From contig CM063261.1 of the NCBI GenBank assembly GCA_032158295.1, positions 4,278,001 through 4,342,000 of the forward strand: DNA of 64,000 nucleotides, written 5' to 3'. This DNA is from Pycnopodia helianthoides (lineage: Eukaryota; Echinodermata; Asteroidea; Forcipulatida; Asteriidae). The notes beneath the pieces are model-generated. The model ran no database searches and was not told the DNA's origin. It saw only the letters and a list, made by a program, of their open reading frames with translations. A program made the translations under genes and the position numbers. Positions 51,956 through 64,000 of this stretch are shown piece after piece (position 1 is the first letter of the stretch; each line of letters begins with the position of its first letter).

Positions 51956-54596
51956 GTAAACCAAAATAACATAAAAACAATTAGTTAATGTGTTTCAGAT
52001 TCGCATAGGGTCCCGTCTTAATTCCCGTTCAAGTTTCCCTACAAGTCTCGCGGCCCTTGACTTCCGGTCATCAAATTTTTTGAAAAATCTAATGCATTTA
52101 GTATTTTTCTGTATTTGTACTGTATTTACATAAGAGCACGGCCGGGCAAAATAGAGACATTGGGGTTTCGTGGTCAGTTCGAGCACCAACCGGAACTTTC
52201 GAGAATGGATGCTCCAATTAAAAATGTTGTACATTTCTTTGAAATCTTAATGAGTTCAAACTACTGTTTATAGCAAGTCAAATTGACAAGACGCTGGTAA
52301 AGTATAGATGAACAACAGCCGACACACTCGGGTTCAGTAGGCTAAACACAATGAGTTTTGTTACATGCCAGGTGAGCAAACTAAGCAAATGTTCTTTGAA
52401 AATTCTCTATAAAAAGCCACAAGAACTTTAAAACTGGCGAAAGTGCTTCATTGCTTTATAGTCTTAACATATTCAGAGAAAATGATGCGCACCAATAAAA
52501 AATCTCAACTTTAAACGAACCACCACAGATATAAAACAAATCGTATAGGAATTAAAGAAGCTTCCGTGATAGATATTCCTTTAAGACATTTCTTGACCCC
52601 TGACCAGCGATCCAAAAACTAGGTCACGAGTAATCTCATATCCATCAAACATTACCCACTCTGCCATCGCGTCTGCGACCCAAACCACGAGGGCTCCAGA
52701 AATAATAAACGACACATGTGTTAGACGGAGATTGTACATGTACACCGGCTGGTAAACTCATTGAGTATTACACTCCCGCAGTAGACGGTTGGGTACCAAT
52801 CGGTTGGGTTATTTTTCGATGCCCGTATTTGGAAAGGAATGCTTGCCGTTGCGTCGAGAGAACGCGCTTGTGTCTCTCGCTATAACCATAGAGCAAGGAC
52901 CGGCAGACATAGAGCACCAATGCAAGTTTTCCACAATCACGGACCAGTTGTGTACTAACAAGTTATGTAAGCGTTCATCACTCGGGTTCTTATTTGAAGT
53001 GATGTGCCCCTCATTCGTTCCGTAGTGTATTCGAAGTCCGTGGTCGGGTGGTATTTGTCTTTCGTCTGCTGCCGAAACATCGCGTTACCCTCATGCACAT
53101 CGAAATACAGTACTCATTTTTACATATTATTTACATGGACACACACAATTATAAGCGTGCACAGATAACCATGAGTTGATAGTTTACACTTACACATGGT
53201 GTTTTTCTACATGTACTGTACAAGGAATCAGTCGTTGGTCTATGACCGAAACATTACTTCGGGTCAGGTGTGTGGGTGTCTGCCCGTAATTATAAACCAC
53301 GGTCACTATAGATTGTATACGAATCAAGGGTTCCCAGTTGGTATGGTAGTCCGCACTTGGGACAACTCCAGACTTATACTTCTCTTTCAAGTATGACAAG
53401 TGTGACAGCAACATCATAGAGGAAATCCTTGGGAAAACACCGATGTATCTTTCAATAAAAAAATGTGTTATTGTAGGAGTACACTTGATCAATACAGTAT
53501 CAGAGACTTTCATATAAAAAAAGTATTTTGGATTCGAAGACTTCTTTCAGAGGAACGGGTTCGTTTCATTTTTAAATCAATTGGGATCACGAAAATCCAT
53601 TGCTTGGATTGGTCTAATAGTAATATTCAGGCCTGAATTATTCCTTCTTAAATAAACTTTTCAATTTTTTTCAATCCTTACAAAAAGTCAGCTAAACTTA
53701 ATAGTAATAGCCTAAAAAAGCCTTTCAAAGTCTTAGGTCAGCCGCAAGTGACTCTGTATTTTTCTAATCACCCCCCCCCCCGGCCAAAATGTCATGCCTG
53801 ATTGTTAAGCAAGATCAAATGAAGAAGGTTCATGACCTCTTCTTGAGATTCTCGAGAATTAATGTGTGACATTTGTTTCATGACAAACCAATAACGTAAC
53901 TCATCAATTTTCAGAATGAAAAGCTTTATTCAATTTACTCGCAATAATGATCTACGTGGCTTTTGTACAGAGACTCAAGTTAAAAACTTATACAGCACAT
54001 CATCAGTATGGTATGATTAATAGTTGGTTACCATTTTACTATATACACCATACACGTATATTATATCATTACTACATCATGAGAACCAGTGGAGCTATCA
54101 ATCACCAACCAACTTCATAAATTTGGCCAGTCAAATAGACTTCTTTGTTTCTCGTTTTACACAAACCCTTGTAACCCTCGTAAAAACTGCATAATGTGGC
54201 GATCTAAAGAAAAGAACAATAACAAGCCCTACACACAATGGTTTAATAGTAATGTACTTTATGTTGTGTTAACAAATCCAAATGAATCATGAACCATGAG
54301 CTATGCTTGAAAAGCATATACTCTTTTTGATGTTCAACTTGATCAGTTGGTTTCACTTCACAACAGCTGGTGAATCGCTTTTACCCTATTTTAACCTTTG
54401 AAGCATTTTCTGCAAAAGGGCAAAATGCTTCAGACCTCGGAATATTTCTTTATACGTCTTGATCCCCATCTTGATACCCATCTTCATATACACACCAATA
54501 AATATCAGTAACTTTTGGTGACCATGTTTGGATTTGTTACTAAATTGCTTTGTCGCTTTGATTCTGTGACAATGGACAACCAGCTAGAGGAGACCT

Positions 54597-55114
54597 GGAC
54601 TCGATTTCACAAAGCACTAAGATTCAACTTAACATGAGTTGATTATATCAATAATAATACTTGGTTTATCTACAGCACATATATCCAAGGAGCTCGATCA
54701 AGGGTCTTTACAACATTGTTATCCCTGTCCACTCATCATCAGGCATACTTTAAAACCGTTTCTATATCTTTCTCAACTCCCTGGGGAGTATACAACCCCA
54801 AGCTGCTTAAATAAAGCGCTATGGGTTACCAACACAAAACTGTCTCAGCCCTCTCATGTTCCCACATACATGTATAACACCTGGGTTAAGAGAACCAATT
54901 ATGGTCAAGTGCCTTGCTCAAGGACATAAGTGTCGACCATCATGACCGGGAATCGAACCCACACTCCGATGATTCAGAACTCGAGTCCAATGCAGTATAG
55001 ACTGCTCGGCCATTACACACCATCTCATTTGCCACAGTGATTTGTATTGTGACATCACACTTTTAAAATCGATTCGCACTTGGGTTCAATCTTGGTTCTT
55101 TGTGAAATGGAGCC
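54597..55114. repeat. MITE with TTTCACAAAGCAC ends, carrying a nested SINE
   Basis: GGACTCGATTTCACAAAGCA at the left is inverted at the right (TTCTTTGTGAAATGGAGCCC). The SINE at 54690-55025 fills most of the interior. Confidence 0.65.
54690..55025 (-). repeat. tRNA-derived SINE, copy 7, nested inside a MITE
   Basis: The reverse strand has TGGCCGAGCAG, a B-box region GGTTCGATTCCCGG and the family body. It sits inside the inverted-repeat element 54597-55114. Confidence 0.7.
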
Positions 55115-57549
55115 CTGGGTGTACATGTATAGGTTTGTTTTCCCTCTACACTGTTTTGGAGTAAAACACATTGAAATGCATTCAAATAGTAAATACAGAA
55201 CTTAGCATATTTCGAATACAACTATAACGTTGGAAACAAATACATTCCATTGTACTGGACTCTTGATGGAAAGGGTTTGCAATTCATCTGATGTAAACAG
55301 TATTGAAATACAATTATTTTACGATATCAATGCACTAGTAATGTTTTCAAATGTTGCTGTTTCTAATGCAATGCTTGGGCACTTAACAGCCTTCACTATT
55401 ACTATTTACCCCCATGGTTACTTACTTGGGTGGTGATCAAGCAAAACCAAAATCCTACCCAATTCGTCTGATACTTGATACATTCTTGCTTGAAAATTGC
55501 TAAGATATGTGGAAGACCTAGGAATGTTTCACAAAATGTGAAAAATATGCTGTATTCCAGCCTGAAAAGCTGAAACATTTATATCATCAAATCTGGCCAA
55601 ATATATTCAGTTGCTTTTGAAAGATTAATCAAGGAAATGTTCTATCGACAAGGGAAGTAAGTGTACAGTATGTGTAACAACCATAAAATGTTCTACTGAT
55701 AACGTGTTTGTTCCACATGATTAACCTCCATGCAAAAATACTGATAATTTAGAGAACTCTCTGCCTTACAAAGCGATAAAAATTTCCATCAGTGTATGGT
55801 AAGAGACGCAACAAAATATATATATTAACACTGCAATCCTTCCATATTAACATGGCAAGACTTATTATTATCCGTTATCATGTATTAAAAAACGAAGCTG
55901 TTTACTATTTAAACAGCGTGTTAACATCAAACTCTCAACTCTTCACATTTATTACCTTTTTTTTTCTTTCTTTTTTTTTCTTTTTTGAAATTTAACAATT
56001 ATCATGAATATTTAATTGTAATAAACGCTTATTTATGACTTAACCAGTCCACACAATGGCAGTTTCTTGCGGACTCAAGCAGCCAAATGAGTATACCTCC
56101 CTTGCTCCCTGCAAACAAATGGAACATCTCAAACGTTAAGATTACATCACTGTTCTAGGACGAACCAAATGGAAACAGACAGGGGGGTCCTTACTTTTCC
56201 CCTCAAAATGAGAGTTGTAAGAATACAATATGTGTATGTACCTTACACAAACAAATTAAATGTATGTAGTTTAAGATACAGAAAAATATGAACAACAGTC
56301 TTTTATCAAAGCTCTTACTAAATGTACAGACGGTAAACTTTTCTTAAAATTCCACTATTACAAGATGTATCCAACTACTTAACTGTGACAAAAAACTACA
56401 ATCTAATCATTTTGCAGAGTTTTATAATTCAGTACGAAATTATAAGATTTATGTGATATTCCATATTGGCAAATAATTGGCATATACTGGTGATTACATG
56501 TGTTCTAGTTCACACATACAATGCAACATTTTTAACAAAAGCAATAGGCAATTAAAAACATACCTCACAAAATATAGACGATTTATGTTTGAACACTCCC
56601 AACCCTCATTTTTTGAGTTCCCATCAGATGCTTGTTAAACATGAGAAAAAATATCACTGAATTGAACATTTTGCTTATGAAGCTCAACATAGCAAAATGT
56701 AATTTTTATGGCAGCTGGATTGCCACTTTGTATCTCAATCACACTATATTACCATTTCATTATGCTGCAACCTTTTTTTCACAATCCCAAAGGGGCAATT
56801 CAGAGTAATCAATTTTTTAAAGTATCTATCTTTCTTCGATTTTTTTTTAGCCAACCACCCACATTGACAGCATAGAACAGAGTAATGCTAAAAGGAAACA
56901 TGTACAACATGTATTTTAGATCAATCTTCTCCCACCAGCCCAGGAGTTTTCTTGTCTTTCAGCATGCAACTTTCTAATTGATTTCTTTTTTGGGGGCCAT
57001 CTTTTAACATATAGACAGCACAGACATGACCGATGGTCTCACTTCCCCATCACAGGTTTTGTTTGTTCTCTTACATCTATAAACATGGATTTTTCTGAAT
57101 TGCCCTAAAGAATACAGCTATTTATTACACAGGGAGAACAGACCATCTACTGGAATAGTCTATTTGAATGAACAAAATGTCAAGATTGTTGCTTTGAAAG
57201 TCATTAAGTCCAGATAGATAATTTGCAGTCATCAGTTTTATATATCATATGATGTGGATACCAATGACCTATGACCTGAATCAAAGTAATCACAAATCAA
57301 AAACATTTACACATAAGACTTGGAACATCTGCAAATCTTCAACATGGAGGAGTTATAGCTTAACTATAAGACATTAACACTTTGGCATCCACAAAATGGT
57401 GTCTACGAGGAATATGGATATTATTTCCCTCGCTTCATTTAAGTCTTTATAAAAGATGACATACAAGATACCCATGTTTGATTATTTGAAACAAGGCCAA
57501 TGTTTGATAGATGTTAAATTTGCATCGGGGATAAAGAGTACTATTTGGT

Positions 57550-57650
57550 TTTACCCATAAACCGGTTTGTGCAGTATGTACTCAGTACTTTCCCCCCGAG
57601 TCCTGTGAAAAAAAATCCACATGCATATTACCTGTGGGACTTGCTGAACC
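57550..57650 (-). repeat. Second SINE family, central-domain fragment
   Basis: The reverse strand repeats the AATCCACATG..CAGGACTCGGGG..AAAGTACTGAGTAC core of the element at 51801, without its tRNA-like head. Confidence 0.7.
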
Positions 57651-58867
57651 AATCATTTTTTTTTCCATTCTAGAACAGATATCTCAAAACTAGACCACCA
57701 AGATCAGGCCAATAATATCATATCTTAAAAACTGGCTGTTATAAAAATAAACAAACTAATTTCAAATTTACTAAATTGGTTTCAGTGCTTAGTCTTAATC
57801 TATTTGCTGTGCTGCCAACATGAAATCTGATTGCCTTCGACAAAGTTTTGAATGGAAATGGTTCACCATCAATTAAATACTGTTCTCCTGGGAAATGTCA
57901 AACATATCTGCTAAATTCCCAGCATGCCATACTTTTATACAAAATAACATATAAAAACACCCTGTCTTACTGGAATATGCAACTTATCTCTGCCCTGTTT
58001 TACTAGGTATAGTATTCAGCCTTTTAGAAAAATAAAACTAGATTCAAATAAACTTAACTCATTTGTATCACATAAGGGAACAAACGTTACACTACAAAAA
58101 ACAAAGGGAGTTGCTATGTTGTCTACAAACTACTTCCAAGAAAACTGCCAACGATTTTAAGATGTTTCAAGGTATACGCTTTGTTCATCAGTCATTGAAA
58201 ACATTTATTTACTTGAAGGAAAGCAACTAGCCACTAACTATTTATACATATATCACTTAATCCTCATTTCCTTCACTGGGATAAAAAATATCCATAAATC
58301 TTGTCATTTATTTGACAAACAATGAGCTAAATACACACATTATTTTATCCTAAAGAATTGAGGACACAACCCTCGCCACACTCTATAATATACACACATA
58401 ACCCAACAAGATAAATAGTGTAAAATTCCGACTGTATATAGATATAGAAGCCAATTCTCCAAAATCCATCAAAAAAAAACAAAAAGAGTTTTAAAAAACA
58501 AACCTAGTCAAAAAAACCTTAATAAAACTAGGTTTTCGAGTACAACTTTAACGAGAAAGAATTAGGAAAGAAATTATGGTGTGTTTTGTACTATTTAAGG
58601 CGTACCTTCTTCCGTTCAAATATATGCATACAAGTCACTAAATTGTCATTGACAGTGTTACGTTAGCCCTCTATAACATGGATATAATATAAAACTTACA
58701 ACTTAAAAATTAATAAAAGCGAATACTTAAAAGCATGAATAGTAAACAGCAAAGAACCAATCAAAGACAGATTGCCTACGAACTTTACAGATAACAGCTG
58801 AGTTTTGTGGTTTCTTTCAAGAATGACATGTTTGCTAAAATTTGAAGGACTGCCATGTTTTTCTTAA

Positions 58868-59077
58868 AGAGACTTTGTCATCATGATCAAAGCAGGCCTG
58901 TTGCTGTACATGGAATTATAGACTCTCACAGTTCCTGCACAGGCATGCGCCCTCCATAGATTTGATACAGAGGGAGGGCAGGCGCATGTAGTAACTAGGC
59001 TTAGCAGTAACTGGGTGAGAGTTTAATAATGCCATGTACAGCCATAGACCTGCTTCGAACATGACCACACAGCCCCT
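58868..59077. repeat. MITE, GGGCTGTGTCGTCATGATC family, copy 2
   Basis: AGACTTTGTCATCATGATCA..GCAGGCCTG at the left and AGACCTGCTTCGAACATGAC..CACAGCCCC at the right. Confidence 0.75.
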
Positions 59078-61359
59078 TCAATAGTACACTGGCGTGCAAA
59101 AGTCTGATCGCACCTATTTGTGCAAAAAACAATTTTACATGGCCATGTTTATATTAAACTCCAGTCAAAAACTAAGCAAACAAACTTTGTCATAAATTAC
59201 CAACCACTACATTGTAAACTAAAATGAATTAAAACAACTTGAAAGTCACTTACTTCAATATTACTAGATTCTGAAGACGACATTCTGTCATTTGAAGATG
59301 ACACATAGAGGTGTCAATATTTCAGCATAATAAATGTCCACCAGCCAATGTGCTTTGAATCGGTTCAATGCCAAATTAATTACATCTCGTAATAAAAATG
59401 CATCCTTAAAACAATAGAGTACATATACATCGTTAACAAATTTACACTTAAACAACTGAACACATTAACCTTAACCTATTCTACAACTAATTTCCTAATG
59501 AACATGATTACAATGATATTAAAATCAAACTTTTAAAAAATGAAAGGAAATGATCACATTTCTCATGTCAGTCATTTTTTTTAAAGGATTAACAATTACA
59601 CTAGTTAACTGGATTTGTCGGCAATTATTCCTTGGCAATTTTTTAAGTCCAACCCTGAATCTTGACATGATCTTGAAATTCTGCTGTGTTGGCCTTTCAC
59701 ACAACCACTCAGAAACCTACAGTGTATGTACAGGTATATACATAAGGCAAGAAGCAAAGGGCAGAAAATTCACAAAAGAGAAAATAAACTTCACCGCCAA
59801 TAGATTACGATATCTTAATGGGAATTCTTTCGATCAGGTCAAGAATTCAGTACCATTGTCAACTAAGAGGAGAGGCATGGTTTAGCATAGCTTGATTTTC
59901 AAACTTATCATCATTGATGTAGTGTTGCTACAAAATGTGTCACTTAGGCCTGGAATGTCACTTGTGGCATAGTCCTGTCAAGGGAGGGCCCATCAGGGAA
60001 AGGCCCTTCCCCTGAGAAAAGGCAACCTCCATGAGAAAATTAGCAAAGCATTGAAATGGTTTTTTCACCACAGCAATTACACAAATGTTGTCAATGTTTC
60101 AAGCTGTACTTTTTTATCAGAGCAGTGACATAACTAGACATTTTCATTTGGGGTTGGGTCTGGTTTGAGGGGGGGGGGGGACTAGAAGACTAGGAGACAT
60201 AGTTTCATGTATCTAACCATTTACTTGTGCATTTTAATGAACTCATTTGAGGGGGGAACCCTCTGGTTATACACCACTAATCAAGGACTACGGCCCGAGG
60301 CCAAATTTCATGGCCCAGAATTCTGTGGTAATTAGTACCATGAAATTAGGTCCAGGTCTTCCGTTTTGACCCCAGGTTTATATGTGAAATAAGAAAATGT
60401 ACACGCAAATCCTACAAAATAGCACATTTGTTCAACCAAAGCTTTCATTATTTAAGCTTTGAACAATAAAAACAAGACTATTATGTCAAGCGTAGATTTT
60501 GGTATGTGAGCTCTTTTTTTTTGACAATTTTTTTAAAACATTTCTTTCAATTTGTTCACCGAGCTAGTACACATTCCAGGCCTTTTCTCATATGACTTCC
60601 ATTTGAATTATATATATACATCAACTGATATATAAATCAGTTATCAATAACTGATTTATATATCAGTTTGCACAACCTTTTCGCCTCACAAACAAAGTAA
60701 CTGTCTCTAGAAACTAGAAGACTGTGCATTTGTGGCAAATACCAAAATTGAAAGTTGTGAGACAAAGCATAAATAAACCATGCCTTCCAAAACAAAAAAC
60801 CGTTAGTGATAATAACCCCTCTAAAGAAAATATATCCCGCTGATCAATCCGACTATTCATCGATGAAATGTTTTCTGGAAGACTTGTTTCAGAGAGGGAA
60901 GGGGGGATATCTGAGCTTGGAGTAATCTGGATTGAAGAACATGGTCCAAGGGGATTTAAATGTTTTGGTTGATCACCATATATAAACAATTCTACATTGA
61001 AGAAACAAATGGTCATCTTCAGCTAGTATTCAGCATTAATCCCCAAATGAAGAGGAATCGCAACCTAGTGTTAAGCAGGAGATGTCAAGTCTGCAAACGG
61101 AAGTTTTCCTCACAAACTAGCTATGATCTTGTCATGAGTCCCTCTAATTCTCATCAGTTTAGTTATCTGCTGTTACATTTGTTACCTTCTTGTAATTGTT
61201 AGCCCCCACCCCCCCCCAGCCCAATTAAATAAAAAATAAATATAAATATATGCATATATTCATGTTTTATTAGAGTTACTAGTGAAGGGACCATGTGTAT
61301 TGGACTTGCGACTGAAATGGGCAAGACACACTTCCAAATTGTTTGCGGTGTGTCTGTTT

Positions 61360-62953
<1,594 letters not shown>

Positions 62954-64000
62954 CTATATCAAAAAAGAAAGCAAAATGTATTCACAAGTTGTTATTGTAT
63001 CATTATCAGATATTACTGGTAATGACACCAAGGATGCCCCATAAGTGAGCTTAATCACTGAAGCTCGCAAGCCGAGGAAAACCTGTAAACAAGGCTGCTT
63101 GATATATGAACCAGAAAAACCAGGGTTAACCACTACTATACTCATCCCTGATAAAGTGTTCAGTGTTCAAGTGTCCAATGTGCACTACCAATCTTAGTAC
63201 ACAAAGGGCAAAGCAATTATGGTAAAGTATCCTGCTCAAGGTCACAAGTGCCACTGACCAGGACTCGAACCCACTCCCTTAATCAGAAACACCAGAGCTT
63301 GAGTCTGGTGCTCTTTAACTCTTAGCACGCCACAAATATTTTGGCTTTTTTATTGTAAAACTCCACATGTTGACCAGATGATTCATGCCATTTTGACATT
63401 TGAAAGTATCCTCACCGTAGAGCATCAAAATTTGCATAGAACTTGTGTAAAAACACACAAGAATGCACTGTTCTTCAATCAAAGTGTTATAAAGAATGTC
63501 ATGTACATTTTTTTTCATTTAAACTTGCAAATGATGCATGCAGGAACATTTTCCACCACATACAGATGATTATATTGAATGTCTGCTGTTGATGAAGATA
63601 AATTGATATTGAGCCTCTAAGGCTGATAAGATTCATTAACAACTTCGCTAGAAGATGTCCCTGTATTTGACGATGAATATCTCGATGAACTTTTATGTTA
63701 CATACATGTATATGAAATTTGTATAGACATTTGAACCCCACCATGGATGTTTAACTGCTCAAAACTGACAACCTTGAACGGGCCTCACACCTCTACACTG
63801 GGAGCCCATCAACTGTTTATTTGTATGTGCATTTCAGATCATCAAAACTGGCTCCAGGGTTCTCGTTAATCCCATACCCCCCCCCCCAACCTTCCTCCCC
63901 CCTTCCACCTTTCAACCAAAAAAGTTCACTTCAACCCCTTTACCCTTGAGCATAGTTCTTTAGGGGCCATATGAGGAGCTCAACCTCAACTCCCATCACC
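62954..64000. other. Intron of the ZCCHC24-like gene
   Basis: Upstream (on the minus strand) of the exon at 62789-62953. Holds a SINE at 63030-63335 and no further recognisable exon, so the CCHC-knuckle exon should lie to the right of the window. Confidence 0.6.
63030..63335 (-). repeat. tRNA-derived SINE, copy 8
   Basis: The reverse strand shows the B box GGTTCGAGTCC, the CTCTGGTGTTTCTGATTA segment, the body, and the 3' end with CTTGTTTACAGGTTTTCC. The A-box half is degenerate. Confidence 0.8.

Larger units (their letters stand above)
50108..53934. other. Intergenic stretch between the P element and the ZCCHC24-like gene
   Basis: Holds a MITE (50510), a tandem repeat (51020) and a SINE (51801). 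From 52250 to 53930 I see nothing I can identify. Confidence 0.55.
53935..61359 (-). other. Probable 3'UTR and downstream region of the ZCCHC24-like gene
   Basis: I see no convincing coding region here. From about 55115 to 61359 it is AT-rich and unusually poor in the dispersed repeats that fill the rest of the window, which fits a long 3'UTR. The TTTATT at 53935-53940 is an antisense AATAAA, and several others lie between. Where the transcript ends is not known. Interruptions: a nested SINE/MITE at 54597-55114, a SINE fragment at 57550-57650 and a MITE at 58868-59077. Confidence 0.35.

Noticed and set aside
56030..56120. Possible minus-strand exon after TTTGTTTGCAG, open in all three frames
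   Set aside because: Too short and unlike the ZCCHC24 C-terminus, which is found intact at 61360-61473.

Overview
This is a metazoan nuclear window: multi-exon genes with GT-AG introns, tRNA-derived SINEs, many MITE-like palindromes and microsatellites. The proteins and the repeat style suggest a marine deuterostome invertebrate, most likely an echinoderm. That assignment is an inference; nothing in the sequence proves the species.

Layout. Positions 1328-9885 (+) hold the 3' nine coding exons of a CLCA gene (calcium-activated chloride channel regulator), whose 5' end lies left of the window. Positions 13017-14220 (+) may hold a small two-exon secreted or membrane protein with an apparent frameshift. 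Positions 15-21 kb are repeats only. A second, apparently complete CLCA paralogue occupies 21317-37282 (+); I assembled it as 15 exons with consistent phases and 1142 codons plus stop. The two CLCA genes share exon sizes and intron phases, so they are a tandem duplicate pair. The complete copy has a normal VWA MIDAS but an altered zinc motif (SEWGH in place of HEXXH).

Two large mobile elements follow. A 2.5 kb fold-back element (39142-41688) has long inverted arms, and its core is a CGATCG-rich palindrome around an interstitial (CCCTAA)n telomere-like tract. A 7.3 kb P-superfamily transposon (42769-50099) has 29-bp perfect terminal inverted repeats and an 8-bp target duplication, and carries a THAP-domain transposase broken by three apparent frameshifts.

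The right end holds the last two coding exons of a ZCCHC24-like zinc-finger gene on the minus strand (61360-62953), with a repeat-poor 6-7 kb stretch downstream that may be a long 3'UTR. Introns and intergenic DNA are densely filled with small transposons, several nested in one another. Some nests keep clear target duplications (9 bp, TTAA) that suggest superfamilies.

The CLCA genes probably encode secreted or membrane-anchored proteins. The ZCCHC24-like gene is unrelated and convergent to them. I see no operon-like or bacterial features.
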